Shown here: piece by piece, positions 15,626 through 27,030 of the stretch
How the letters are laid out: the number at the start of each line of letters is the position of its first letter
Numbering within the stretch: the stretch's first letter is position 1
Origin: an uncultured Eubacteriales bacterium
Lineage (GTDB): Bacteria > Bacillota_I > Bacilli_A > RFN20 > CAG-288
DNA: 38,371 nucleotides
Direction: 5' to 3'
Assembly: GCA_900316035.1 (NCBI GenBank)
Contig: ONBI01000011.1
Coordinates: forward strand, 1 to 38,371
Position numbers and translations under genes: made by a program
Notes under the pieces: generated by a model
Database searches by the model: none
Seen by the model: only the letters and a program-made list of their open reading frames with translations
Told to the model about the DNA's origin: nothing

Positions 15626-17149
15626 ATGGCAGAAATCGATGCGATTACCAATCTCATCAAGAAAGAGATTGCATCCTACGAAGATAAGGTCGATACCAGC
15701 GATGTCGGTACCGTCGTCTCGGTCGGCGACGGTATTGCTACTCTGTATGGCCTTGATAAAGCGATGTCGAGTGAACTTCTTGAATTCCCGAACCATACCT
15801 ATGGTATGGTCATGAACCTCAACGAAGATAGCGTCGGCTGTGTTCTTTTAGGAAAGGACACCGCTATTTACGAAGGAGACTCCGTCAAGAGAACCGGAAA
15901 ACTCGTTTCGGTCCCGGTCGGAGATGCTTTGCTTGGGAGAGTCGTCAACGCTCTCGGTATGCCGATCGATGGAAAAGGCGATATCGAAGCGGCTGCCTAT
16001 TACCCGATCGAATCCCCTGCTCCTTCCATCATGGATCGTCAGTCGGTCAACGAACCTTTAGAGACCGGCATCAAGGCGATCGATTCCATGATCCCAATCG
16101 GTAAGGGTCAGCGTGAACTTATCATCGGCGACCGTCAGACCGGTAAAACGGCTTTAGCCATCGATACTATCATCAACCAGAAAGGCAAAGATGTCATCTG
16201 TATCTACTGCGCGATCGGTCAGAAGAACTCGACCATCGCTCAGATCGTTCAGAAACTCAAGGAACATGGTTCCTTAGACTATACTGTCATCGTAAACGCC
16301 TCCGCCAGTGAATCCGCCCCGATGCTTTATGTCGCTCCGTATGCGGCGACCTCGATGGGCGAATACTGGGAAAGACAGGGGAAAGATGTTCTCATCGTCT
16401 ACGATGATCTTTCGAAACACGCGGTCGCTTACCGCGCGCTTTCTCTGTTGCTGAAACGTTCTCCGGGACGTGAAGCTTATCCTGGTGATATTTTCTATCT
16501 CCACTCCCGTCTCTTGGAGCGTTCCTGCAAACTCAGCGACGAAAAAGGAGGCGGTTCTTTGACCGCTCTTCCTATCGTCGAAACGCAGGCTGGGGATATC
16601 TCCGCCTATATTCCGACAAACGTCATCTCCATCACCGATGGTCAGATCTTCCTGACGACCGACTTATTCAACGCCGGTCAGCGTCCGGCGGTCGATTCCG
16701 GTCTTTCGGTTTCCCGTGTCGGCTCTTCGGCGCAGATCAAGGCGATGAAGAAAGTCGCTTCTTCTTTGAAGATTGAGCTTGCCAACTATAACGAAATGCT
16801 CGACTTCTCCCGTTTCGGATCCGATCTGGATCCGACGACGAAAGCGATTCTTCAGCACGGTTCATTGCTGATGGAAGTCCTCAAGCAGAAGCAGTATTCT
16901 CCTCTTTCGATGGAAGACGAAGTCATCGAAATCTATATTGCGCAGTCTCACAGCATCGACTCTCTCCCGTTAGAGAAAGTCCGTGATACGTTAGCGAATA
17001 TCCGTTCCTATATCGCTTCCAATCATCCGGAAGTCTATAAGGAAATCCATGATACAAAGCTTCTTACCCCCGAGACTTCTGCCCGTATCGATGCGTCGGT
17101 CAAAGCCGTTTTAGAAGGGATGGAACCGGCGGATAAGATTGCCGCTTAA
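15626..17149 (+). CDS. atpA: ATP synthase subunit alpha
   Basis: Non-catalytic nucleotide-binding F1 subunit, 507 residues, normal length. The beta-barrel domain (about 25-95) has [13 protein letters not shown]. The P-loop is [13 protein letters not shown] (about 169-181), and the visible signature [20 protein letters not shown] and arginine-finger region [10 protein letters not shown] are intact. A strong GGAAGGAGA site precedes the ATG. Confidence 0.98.
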   Translation: MAEIDAITNLIKKEIASYEDKVDTSDVGTVVSVGDGIATLYGLDKAMSSELLEFPNHTYGMVMNLNEDSVGCVLLGKDTAIYEGDSVKRTGKLVSVPVGDALLGRVVNALGMPIDGKGDIEAAAYYPIESPAPSIMDRQSVNEPLETGIKAIDSMIPIGKGQRELIIGDRQTGKTALAIDTIINQKGKDVICIYCAIGQKNSTIAQIVQKLKEHGSLDYTVIVNASASESAPMLYVAPYAATSMGEYWERQGKDVLIVYDDLSKHAVAYRALSLLLKRSPGREAYPGDIFYLHSRLLERSCKLSDEKGGGSLTALPIVETQAGDISAYIPTNVISITDGQIFLTTDLFNAGQRPAVDSGLSVSRVGSSAQIKAMKKVASSLKIELANYNEMLDFSRFGSDLDPTTKAILQHGSLLMEVLKQKQYSPLSMEDEVIEIYIAQSHSIDSLPLEKVRDTLANIRSYIASNHPEVYKEIHDTKLLTPETSARIDASVKAVLEGMEPADKIAA

Positions 17150-17164
17150 AAGAAAAGAGAAAGC

Positions 17165-19500
<2,336 letters not shown>

Positions 19501-19509
19501 GAATCCACA

Positions 19510-19959
19510 ATGGCAGATGCTACGCTGAATTTGCTTATCATCGTTCCCGAAAGCGAATATTTCAAAGGTCCCGTCAATTCGCTTTCCGTGGTCACGCAGG
19601 AAGGGGAGATCACCATTCTTCCTCATCATGCGGACTATGTTTCCAATGTCGAGATCTCGGCTTTGACTCTCCGCTATAACGGACACGTGAAGTATTTTGC
19701 AATCGGTGGCGGAGCCATCAATATCGACCAGAAGAAGAACGAAGTCGATCTCTGTGTCAATTCGATCGAATCGGTCGAGGAGATCGACTTGGCAAGAGCA
19801 GAGCGCTCCAAGAAGCTTGCGGAAGAAAGACTTCTCAACGCCTCGAAGATCGTTAATCCCGAAGAGTCGTTACGGGAACAGCAGAAAGCCGAAATCCGTC
19901 TTAAGCGCGCTCTTAACCGCATCTCGGTCAAGAACCGCTATTCCGGGAGAAATGTCTAG
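19510..19959 (+). CDS. atpC: ATP synthase subunit epsilon
   Basis: Rotor and regulatory subunit of F1, 149 residues. The beta-sandwich (1-88) contains GEITILPHHADYVS and YFAIGGGAINI, matching the family. The C-terminal helical hairpin (about 92-145) is rich in Glu, Lys and Arg and is full length, so ATPase inhibition by the extended helix is possible. It is the last gene of the operon; a terminator follows within 10 nt. Confidence 0.94.
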   Translation: MADATLNLLIIVPESEYFKGPVNSLSVVTQEGEITILPHHADYVSNVEISALTLRYNGHVKYFAIGGGAINIDQKKNEVDLCVNSIESVEEIDLARAERSKKLAEERLLNASKIVNPEESLREQQKAEIRLKRALNRISVKNRYSGRNV

Positions 19960-19964
19960 GATGG

Positions 19965-19995
19965 AGAGGAGCGGATGTTTACACTCCTCTTTTTC
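19965..19995 (+). terminator. Terminator of the atp operon
   Basis: AGAGGAG (19965-19971)/CTCCTCT (19984-19990) stem with a 12-nt loop, followed by TTTTCC. Confidence 0.85.
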
Positions 19996-20011
19996 CTTCA
20001 TGGGTGTATCG

Positions 20012-20376
20012 CGAGGATCGTAGTGATCGAAAAGACATCGGTCGATAAGATCACAAAGGAAAAGACGGTTACCGAAAGCTATATCGCCACGGATCTATGC
20101 GATCTCGATCCTGAGAATTTCCTCGGCATCAAACTCAGTCACTGGAATATAGAGGCATAGCACTGGATCCTGGATGTGCAGCTTGACGAGGACCGGCAGA
20201 GGCAGAGACTCGGGAATTCGAAGACGAATGCGACGGCGTTCCGGAGATTCCTCATGGCTCTGGCAAAGAACCCCGAGCATCCGAAATGGACGGTCTCGAA
20301 ATTCATGATATGCTGCCAGAACAGATTCGACGAGATGGTGAATACGTTGCTGAAGATGGGAAACACCGAAAAATAG
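20012..20376 (+). pseudogene. ISAs1-type transposase, C-terminal remnant with in-frame stop
   Basis: The frame reads RIVVIEKTSVDK, YIATDL-DPENF, SHWNIEA, stop (20158-20160), then HWILDVQLDED and LMALAKN to a stop at 20374-20376. HWxIEN-HW-LDV-xxED is the conserved C-terminal block of ISAs1-family transposases (DDE type). The two thirds upstream are missing and the catalytic region is cut by the stop codon, so this is a fossil. It lies directly behind the atp terminator and marks the left edge of the accessory island. Confidence 0.75.
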
Positions 20377-20413
20377 CATCGGATGCTTTTTGCATGCGGC
20401 GGGAATGACCTCG

Positions 20414-20481
20414 GCGGCCAGATGTGGGCGATCCATACATCAGGCCGCTTTTTTTTCAAGAGGAGTATTCTTGCGATTGCC
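20414..20481 (+). repeat. ~70-bp direct repeat, copy A
   Basis: Copy A of a sequence that recurs at 25284-25353 in the same orientation, almost 90% identical by eye. It contains a hairpin in which GGCC-A-GATGT pairs with ACATC-A-GGCC, then a T run, then AGTATTCTTGCGATTGCC. It looks like an element end carrying a terminator. It follows the ISAs1-type remnant; copy B follows an HTH fragment. Confidence 0.75.
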
Positions 20482-20501
20482 ATACATGTCTATGAAAGGG
20501 C

Positions 20502-20530
20502 TTGCAAGTCTTTTACGTATCCGTTATGAT
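20502..20530 (+). promoter_or_regulatory. Promoter of the secreted peptidase gene
   Basis: TTGCAA (20502-20507) and TATGAT (20525-20530) with 17-bp spacing, 23 nt before the start codon. AAGGTGAGG follows at the right distance from ATG 20554. Confidence 0.75.
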
Positions 20531-20553
20531 GATATAAAAAAGGTGAGGTTTTT

Positions 20554-21601
20554 ATGAAGAAATTATTTTATTTACTCAGCCTATCTCTATTTTTTTCTCA
20601 ACTACTCTTCCTATGTTCCTAACAATTCAATAAGCCAGGGAAACATTCAAGCCAAGAAATTAGCAAATACCGTAACAGAAGGAGAAGTGGTCAAGAGAAC
20701 CTTACATTCCCCAGACTATTCCAAAACATATACATGCTATGACTATTTTCCAAATGGTTATGCCATTTTTGATGAAAGCAACACAAAATTAGAATTTAAT
20801 CCCAACTCTCATAGTCCTTATTATGAAATGGGAAACGGAACGTATCTATACGGTGGACCAATGGAATATGATTTCGTTCCCAATAAATTGTATGTGAATA
20901 AAGTGAATGCAATCAACAAATTGGCTGATATTGAAAAACTTTCGCAGAATAACGCCCCACGATTAACTTTACCCATAATTTCTCTCACCCGTATCCATAA
21001 TTACGAGTTGATCGAGAATCTTACCGATTTAAACAGAAGTGACAATTCTGGGAACGAGTATAATAAAGATGGCACTTGCGGTTATCTCGCCGCCGCGATT
21101 ATTCTTTACCACGCAAAGTATCAATTCAATAACATTTTTGTGGATGATTCATTAATCGAAACATATAACGGCAAAAGAAGATTTAAAGTCGACCTTCATG
21201 ATGAACTCGTTCATATCGGGAAAAAACTTGGAAAGAATAATGACACCATAGCCTCGGATATCTGTGATGTAATGAAAGAATATTGTAAGGAAAAAGGAAT
21301 TTCAGCAAACCATTTTTGGCGTTATCTATCTTCTGCTATCAATATCGATGCCTGTATCCGAGATAACAAACCCGTTGCTCTTTTTGGCAATTTCACAGAT
21401 CCCCATACAAACAAGCGAGCAAATCATGTTGTTACTTGCTATGGAACTTATACTGAAGCTTATGCGGCCAACTCATCAATTCGATATTTAGTAGTATATT
21501 TTGGATGGTCAAGTACCAAGGAAAACAACTATTCGAGTGTCTATTTACTTGATAATCTCTTTTTGAATCCTATCGGTAGTATGTATAACATGAATTATTG
21601 A
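20554..21601 (+). pseudogene. Secreted papain-like cysteine peptidase, frame broken in a poly-T tract
   Basis: A promoter, AAGGTGAGG site and ATG open a signal peptide (MKKLFYLLSLSLFF) that stops after 22 codons. Removing one T from the seven-T run at 20590-20596 joins it to the long downstream frame (NYSSYVPNNS and onward), giving about 348 residues. The mature part has DGTCGYLAAAIILYH, a likely catalytic Cys at a helix start, and ANHVVTCYGTY with a likely catalytic His, as in C39/C10-like peptidases. The frame also has a GTG at 20687. The gene is more A/T-rich than its neighbours, suggesting transfer. Either it is phase-variable or decayed, or the tract was misread. The exact peptidase family is uncertain. 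Confidence 0.65.
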
Positions 21602-21643
21602 TGAGTATCCAAGCCATATTAAAAATGGGGGAAAATCCATTTC

Positions 21644-24481
21644 ATGTTTGAAACAAGACACCTCTCAAAATCCTATTCGGTCAAGAAGGTGACTACGGTT
21701 GCTCTCAAGGATGTATCGCTGAAGTTTCCCGAGACCGGCCTTGTCTTTATCACGGGAAAATCCGGAAGTGGCAAATCGACTCTCCTTCATCTTTTAGGCG
21801 GACTCGATAAAGCCGATTCCGGCGATATTCTATTGGAGAATCGACCTTTCTCTTCCTTCTCGGAAAAAGAGTTTGATTCTTTCCGTGACACTTTTGTCGG
21901 CTTCATCTTCCAGGAATATAACCTGATCGAAGAGTTTACGGTAGAAGAGAATGTCTCTTTGGCCTTGGAATTGCAGGGGCAGAAAAAAGACCCCCAGAAA
22001 GTAGAGGAACTCCTTAAGACCGTTGAGCTGGATGGATTATCCCATCGGAAACCTACCTCCCTTTCCGGAGGGCAGAGACAGAGAGTTGCTATCGCCCGAG
22101 CTTTGATCAAGAATCCTAAGATTCTCTTAGCCGATGAACCGACCGGAGCCTTGGATTCGGAAACAGGGAAAGAGGTCTTCACCCTTCTTAAAAAGCTTTC
22201 TCTCACAAAGCTCGTGATCGGCGTCTCCCATGATGAGGAATCCGCGTTCCGTTACGGAGATCGGATCATTCAACTGAAAGACGGAAAGGTGGTTCAGGAT
22301 GTTTCCCGTTCCTCTTCGAATAGAGAAAAGGAAGAAATCACTTGGCAGAACCTGAACCTAAAAGAAGGAAGCGTCTTAAGCAAAGAGAGTGTTGAGAAAA
22401 TCAGTCAGCTTCTGAAAGAGAACGAAAGGAAAGCAAAATCAAAAGCAGGGCAAGAGGATTTTAAGCCTACCGAAGAAAAGAACATTCCAAGTATCCATAA
22501 AGAAATTGTTTTTATACCTCCAAGGCTTCCACTCCTATCTTCTTTGAAGCTTTCGTTCTCAGCACTTAAAGTGAAGCCTTTTCGGTTAGTTCTCACTTGT
22601 CTATTATCGATTTTTGCTTTCCTGTTCTTGGGCTTAGAATCCACGATGATGTTTTATGACAAACGGGATGTGGTCGCTCAGACCATCGCCGATTCCAAGG
22701 AAGAAAGCTACATCCCCGTGAAAAAGGAATGCCAAGGGCCTTCTTTGACCGGAGAAGGAAATAATCTCTATCGTACAAATCTCAGTGAGTCCGATGAGAA
22801 AGACTTGACACAACGATACGGAAAAGAAACGATTTTCTTCACGGATCTCAGTGATACCTATCAAAAAGTTACTTCTGGTCCTGGTTTAATCATCGGAAAG
22901 CGGTCCGAGGAATCTTCTTTTCCTTCTCATTATTACTCTTGCTCTATCAAATTGGCTTATGTCAATGAGGATAACCCTTTGATTTCGTCGGAACATATTC
23001 TCTCCGGACATTATCCTACCTCCGACGAGGAAATCATGATTTCTTCTTACACGTTTGCATCTCTGAAAGAAGGAGGATTTCTCGATAGCGAAGATAACTC
23101 CTTTTCTTCTTTCACCATCGATAGTGTGTTAGGTAAGTCTGTTCCATTAGCAGTTCCTACTCTTCCTTATTCCGATCAAGAAGAGAGAGCTGCTTTCCGG
23201 ATTGTCGGAATCTATGATGTCGACTATCTGATTCCTTCCAAATACGAGGAGCTGAAAGAAGATGAGATGAATCCGGAACTCTATTACTCCATGAACAATT
23301 TCAAAAATAATGTTCTCAACCTTGTCTTAGTAAGCCAAGACTTTGTCTCCCATAAGAGCAATCTCATCAAGAAGAATATCGCTTCCAGCAATCCGCTTGT
23401 CACTCCGTTCCAATTAGAAGAAACCCGTTTCGATTACGGATTGTTGAATCCTTATTCGCTGCTCTCTCTTTCCGATCAGCAAGAGACAACGCTGAGCGAA
23501 GGAGAGATTTCTCTCTCCTCCATCGCTTTCCAGGAATATCTGGAACAAAGAGTCACCGAGGAAGACTTCAGAAAGAAAGACTCTGCGGATCTTGCTTCTC
23601 CTTATGAAGAATGTGTTGCTTTTGCAACCGGGTGCTATCCGGACAAGGAGACAAAACTTACGGAAGAAGAGAGAAGGAATTCTCTTTCGAAGGTTGTTGC
23701 CTACCTAGAAAAGAAAGATCTTGTCTCCCCTCTTTTTCATCATCTATCCTTGAAACAGGGGGATGTAACCAAAGAAGTAAATCTCACTTCCGTTTATTTC
23801 TCCAGCCAGTCTTCTCTTTCCCCTTATGCTTCTTCTTTGAAAGAAGGATTCCACTTGACTCCGCAAAGTTTTGGTCAGGATCCTCGGATCAAAAATTATA
23901 CAGCGGATCCTTATGCCGTTTATTCCGGCGCTTTGATTCCGAATCCACATACCAAAAGCAAGATCCTGTATCTGGTCAATGAGAACGAAAACGTCGGGGA
24001 CGACGGAACTCACTATGTAATCTTTGTCGAAGTTTTAAGAGCCAGCGGAGGAATTGACGCGTTTATTCAAAGCACTTGGAAGATATTCTTGATCTTAGGA
24101 ATCGCAACCAGTCTCTTCGCTTTCCTTCTCCTATATACTTTTCTCTCTTCTTCCATCACAAACAAGAGAAAAGAAATCGGTATCCTAAGAGCCTTAGGAG
24201 CCCGAAAGAAAGATGTCTTCTCGATCTTCTTCTTCGAATCCGCCACTATTGTTCTCTTCTGCCTCCTTCTTTCCTGTATTCTGGAGACCTTCCTGACGAT
24301 GGGAATCAATCGTTTATTCTATTCTTCGGTTTTCTCTACTTCGATAAGTCTCTTTGTCTTTGGCTATCGTTCGGTTCTCCTTCTCTTCGCTATCGCGTTG
24401 ATCAGCACTTTCTTAGCCACTTTCTTCCCCGTTTTCCATTACAGCAAAAAAGCACCCGTAGAATCCATCCGTTCTTTGTAA
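21644..24481 (+). CDS. MacB-like ABC exporter (ATPase fused to FtsX-type permease)
   Basis: Membrane exporter, 945 residues. The N-terminal ATPase (1-220) has Walker A GKSGSGKST (about 38-46), signature LSGGQRQR, Walker B ILLADEP and H-loop VSHD, most like LolD/MacB. A charged linker (about 222-300) precedes TM1 (about 315-335). A very large extracytoplasmic region (about 340-810) follows, then three TM helices (about 812-840, 865-890, 905-930) with the FtsX signature KRKEIGILRALGARKKDV. Four TM helices with a big outside domain is the MacB topology, which works as a mechanical pump for peptides, toxins or lipoproteins. The substrate is unknown. It is adjacent to the peptidase gene, with a 42-nt gap, and has its own terminator. 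Confidence 0.85.
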   Translation: MFETRHLSKSYSVKKVTTVALKDVSLKFPETGLVFITGKSGSGKSTLLHLLGGLDKADSGDILLENRPFSSFSEKEFDSFRDTFVGFIFQEYNLIEEFTVEENVSLALELQGQKKDPQKVEELLKTVELDGLSHRKPTSLSGGQRQRVAIARALIKNPKILLADEPTGALDSETGKEVFTLLKKLSLTKLVIGVSHDEESAFRYGDRIIQLKDGKVVQDVSRSSSNREKEEITWQNLNLKEGSVLSKESVEKISQLLKENERKAKSKAGQEDFKPTEEKNIPSIHKEIVFIPPRLPLLSSLKLSFSALKVKPFRLVLTCLLSIFAFLFLGLESTMMFYDKRDVVAQTIADSKEESYIPVKKECQGPSLTGEGNNLYRTNLSESDEKDLTQRYGKETIFFTDLSDTYQKVTSGPGLIIGKRSEESSFPSHYYSCSIKLAYVNEDNPLISSEHILSGHYPTSDEEIMISSYTFASLKEGGFLDSEDNSFSSFTIDSVLGKSVPLAVPTLPYSDQEERAAFRIVGIYDVDYLIPSKYEELKEDEMNPELYYSMNNFKNNVLNLVLVSQDFVSHKSNLIKKNIASSNPLVTPFQLEETRFDYGLLNPYSLLSLSDQQETTLSEGEISLSSIAFQEYLEQRVTEEDFRKKDSADLASPYEECVAFATGCYPDKETKLTEEERRNSLSKVVAYLEKKDLVSPLFHHLSLKQGDVTKEVNLTSVYFSSQSSLSPYASSLKEGFHLTPQSFGQDPRIKNYTADPYAVYSGALIPNPHTKSKILYLVNENENVGDDGTHYVIFVEVLRASGGIDAFIQSTWKIFLILGIATSLFAFLLLYTFLSSSITNKRKEIGILRALGARKKDVFSIFFFESATIVLFCLLLSCILETFLTMGINRLFYSSVFSTSISLFVFGYRSVLLLFAIALISTFLATFFPVFHYSKKAPVESIRSL

Positions 24482-24518
24482 TCAGAGATTCCGACTTTTG
24501 CAGTTCAGCGGAGACAAA

Positions 24519-24562
24519 AAGCCCGAAACATCCGTGTCTGTCGGATCTTCCGGGCTTCTTTT
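24519..24562 (+). terminator. Terminator of the ABC exporter gene
   Basis: AAGCCCG...CATCCG pairs with CGGAT...CGGGCTT (long interrupted stem), followed by CTTTTC. The A run before it makes it usable on both strands. Confidence 0.75.
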
Positions 24563-24749
24563 CTTCTGCCAGTCTGTGGTGCAAACTTTCCTAGTCCAGT
24601 ATTTTTTCAACTTCCGATCTTCCTTTCCGACACCAGCTCCATCCCGAGGCATTATAGACCGTAGGCGCTCTATAGCGCCCCGCGGATTCCGGCGATGTCT
24701 CCCATTCCGACGTGGCCGGGTTCGTGACCCACCCCGGGATATTCCCGCA

Positions 24750-25019
24750 TTAGCATCCCCTAATCGCCTCCTTTAGCTCCGACGGGCTGCATTCTGTGCC
24801 CTTTTCCGCAAGCTTCGCCTCTATCTCCATCATCACCATGACCGTCCGGTAGCACAGGAAGATGTGGGCGCAGATGTGGTCGTCCCTAGAGTGCCGGGCT
24901 CCGTAGAGTGGATTCGCGGCGATCCCCTCATGAGAGAGGGACTTTCTGGCCAGGGAGACGATCTTCTCCGCAATCAGGTCCGCGCCGATCCGCGCGGTAT
25001 CGAATGCGCCGCCGATATG
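24750..25019 (-). pseudogene. Transposase C-terminal remnant (IS1634/IS4-like)
   Basis: On the minus strand an open stretch without a start reads IGADLIAEKIVSLARK, HSRDDHICAHIFLCYR and ends MEIEAKLAEKG...AIRGC. DxxHIxAHxxLC followed by a hydrophobic helix and Leu/Glu-rich end is the pattern of the C-terminus of IS1634/IS4-type transposases. Stops lie just upstream, and the catalytic core is absent. The region is richer in GC than its neighbours. From 24565 to 24749 I see only a small palindrome (GCGCTCTATAGCGC, 24666-24679). Confidence 0.55.
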
Positions 25020-25064
25020 TTATCCCTAGGTAGTACCAATATCCAGAAAAGGGAGGACATATCT

Positions 25065-25376
25065 ATGGGCAGCAACATTATAAAGGAAGACGCCCGGCAT
25101 TACCACCATCTGAGCGATACGGACGTGGCCGTCATCGTCACCAGGGTCAAGGAACTCAGGAAGAGCGGCACTCCGAGGATGTCGGGTATGTCCGAAATCG
25201 CCAGGGATGCCGGATGCTCTGTCGATATGGTCTATCGGATATATCGTCAGTCCATTGTCGAGCTCATGAAGCCTTCCCCAAAAGCGGCCAGATGTTGGGT
25301 AATCCATACATCAGGCCACTGCTTTTTCAAAGAGGAATATTCTTGCGATTGCCCTCTTTTTCCATTCTCTTGCTAG
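25065..25376 (+). CDS. Helix-turn-helix fragment of a mobile element
   Basis: A 103-residue frame with a good GGGAGG site 8-9 nt before the ATG. Residues 14-65 contain HLSDTDVAVIVTRVKEL and MSEIARDAGCSVDMVYRIYR, which looks like a resolvase/transposase-type helix-turn-helix. The last ~30 residues are read through the 70-bp repeat, so the natural protein is probably longer and was cut there. Whether it is still made is unclear; its initiation signals are intact. I cannot assign an IS family. Confidence 0.45.
   Translation: MGSNIIKEDARHYHHLSDTDVAVIVTRVKELRKSGTPRMSGMSEIARDAGCSVDMVYRIYRQSIVELMKPSPKAARCWVIHTSGHCFFKEEYSCDCPLFPFSC
25284..25353 (+). repeat. ~70-bp direct repeat, copy B
   Basis: Same orientation as copy A at 20414-20481. 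It keeps the GGCC-A-GATGT/ACATC-A-GGCC hairpin and the tail TATTCTTGCGATTGCC, with a few substitutions. Together the copies bracket the peptidase/exporter island. Confidence 0.75.
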
Positions 25377-25396
25377 GCAAGAAGACAGGCAGACTT

Positions 25397-25402
25397 TATA
25401 AT
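25397..25402 (+). promoter_or_regulatory. -10 box ahead of the dCMP deaminase gene
   Basis: Exact TATAAT 28 nt before the start codon. The nearest -35-like hexamer (TTGCTA, 25370-25375) is 21 bp away, too far to be convincing. Confidence 0.5.
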
Positions 25403-25430
25403 GAAAAAGAGAATAACGGAGGAATACGGA

Positions 25431-25913
25431 ATGGAATTCGATAATATCTCCTGGGACGAATATTTCATGTCAATCGCACTTCTCTCTTCTTTGCGAAGCA
25501 AGGACCCGCATACCAAGGTCGGAGCCTGTATCGTTTCCCAAGACCACAAAGTTCTCTCCCTCGGTTACAACGGCATGCCGATCGGTGTCGACGATTGGGC
25601 GATTCCCTGGTCGGGAAGCGATTCCGGAAAACCGTTTCTGGAGACCAAATACCCTTATGTCTGCCACGCGGAGCTCAACGCAATTCTCAATTCCAGCCAC
25701 AATCTCCATGGGTCGATTCTCTATGTGACGCTTTTCCCCTGCAACGAATGCACCAAAGCCATCATTCAGGCCGGGGTCAGGAAAGTGATATATCTTTCGG
25801 ACAAGTATCACGAGACCGAAGAGGAAGAAGCGGCGAGGAAGATGTTCGATATGGCTGGAATTCCCTATCAGAAGTATCAGGGAAGAATTCCCACGATCTC
25901 CTTCCCGCAATAA
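25431..25913 (+). CDS. comEB: dCMP deaminase (ComEB-like)
   Basis: Converts dCMP to dUMP, feeding dTMP synthesis; zinc enzyme, cytoplasm, 160 residues. The zinc and catalytic motifs are CHAELNAI (HAE) and LFPCNECTKAI (PCxxC), with the deaminase strand TKVGACIVS. The start at 25431 is chosen because GGAGG (25418-25422) lies 8 nt upstream; an ATG at 25401 overlaps the -10 box. It starts the run that continues through the ECF genes. Confidence 0.93.
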   Translation: MEFDNISWDEYFMSIALLSSLRSKDPHTKVGACIVSQDHKVLSLGYNGMPIGVDDWAIPWSGSDSGKPFLETKYPYVCHAELNAILNSSHNLHGSILYVTLFPCNECTKAIIQAGVRKVIYLSDKYHETEEEEAARKMFDMAGIPYQKYQGRIPTISFPQ

Positions 25914-25917
25914 AGAA

Positions 25918-26154
25918 ATGGCTGGGAAGAGAACTTCGTTTTTCCCCTGGAAGAAAGCACTGCGGGGAACTTTTATTATCTTATTGGTTTCCTTGATCGT
26001 GCTCGCTCTTTTAACCACCATCGCTCATTTTGCCTCCCCCGAGGGTCATGAGTGGATTTTCCTTCTCGTTTGGGGTATCATTTTCAACGTGCTTTTGCTC
26101 GGTTACTGGATTTCTCTTCTGGTCCGGGCAGATCGGGAGAAAAAGCGAAAATAA
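25918..26154 (+). CDS. Small two-helix membrane protein, unknown function
   Basis: A 78-residue protein: basic N-terminus, TM helices at about 15-37 and 46-68, and the charged end RADREKKRK. It lies 4 nt after the deaminase gene and 3 nt before ecfA1, so it is co-transcribed. The family is not recognised. Confidence 0.65.
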   Translation: MAGKRTSFFPWKKALRGTFIILLVSLIVLALLTTIAHFASPEGHEWIFLLVWGIIFNVLLLGYWISLLVRADREKKRK

Positions 26155-26157
26155 GTC

Positions 26158-27030
26158 ATGCGCAGCAAGAAAGTAACCGCGAAACTCTTAGAAAGAGATC
26201 CTCATATTCCAGAGGATTCCGCCATTTATCTGGAAAACCTCTCTTTCGGGTACGAAGAGAACAGACTCAATATCCATTCGGTCAGCGTCGATATCAAGAA
26301 AGGCCAGTCGGTTTCCTTCATCGGACATAACGGGTCCGGAAAATCGACGATCGCCAAACTCATCGATGGCATCCTGGTTCAGAATTCCGGCGATATCTAT
26401 ATTTTCGGTGTCAAGATGACCGATGACAACGCCCTTCTTCTAAGAAAATGGATCGGACTGGTCTTCCAGAATCCGGATTCCCAGTTCATCGGCGCTACCG
26501 TAAGAGACGATATCGCTTTCGGCTTGGAAAACGAATGCGTCCCGAGCAAAGATATGGACGCTATCGTCAAACACTGCGCTTCCTTAGTCGGGATGGAAGA
26601 CTATCTAGACCGGGCTCCGAACAATCTTTCCGGCGGACAGAAACAGAGAGTCGCTATCGCCGGTGCAATCGCCCGTTCTCCCCGTATCCTGATTCTTGAC
26701 GAAGCCGGAGCGATGCTCGACCCGAGAGGAAAAAAGGAAATCCGGGAAATCATCCGGGAACGCAAAGCGGCCGATCCGGATCTGACGATTCTCAATATCA
26801 CCCATGAAATCGATGAAGCTTACGATGCCGACCGTGTTTTAGTCCTCAACAGCGGCTCCATCATTCTCGATGGAAAGCCAGAAGTTGTTTTTGCAAATGA
26901 TACTCTGTTGAAGCAGATTCATCTGGATATTCCGTTTGCTCATAAGCTGGCAAACTCTCTGAGGGAGAAAGGCCTGGATGTAGGACCCATCAACAACGAG
27001 AAAGAACTCGAGGAAATCTTATGCCGATAA
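26158..27030 (+). CDS. ecfA1: ECF transporter ATPase EcfA1
   Basis: One of two different ATPases of the energy-coupling-factor module that powers uptake of vitamins and metals with exchangeable S components. 290 residues: Walker A GHNGSGKST, Q-loop VFQNPDSQF (typical of EcfA), signature LSGGQKQR, Walker B ILILDEAGAMLDP, H-loop ITHE. EcfA1 usually has LDEATSMLDP, so Ala/Gly replace Thr/Ser here. Its 3' end overlaps ecfA2 by 10 nt. No S component is visible in the window. Confidence 0.95.
   Translation: MRSKKVTAKLLERDPHIPEDSAIYLENLSFGYEENRLNIHSVSVDIKKGQSVSFIGHNGSGKSTIAKLIDGILVQNSGDIYIFGVKMTDDNALLLRKWIGLVFQNPDSQFIGATVRDDIAFGLENECVPSKDMDAIVKHCASLVGMEDYLDRAPNNLSGGQKQRVAIAGAIARSPRILILDEAGAMLDPRGKKEIREIIRERKAADPDLTILNITHEIDEAYDADRVLVLNSGSIILDGKPEVVFANDTLLKQIHLDIPFAHKLANSLREKGLDVGPINNEKELEEILCR

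Noticed and set aside
24864..25064. N-terminal extension of the HTH frame
   Set aside because: This part is antisense to the transposase remnant and has no ribosome site; the start at 25065 has a strong one.
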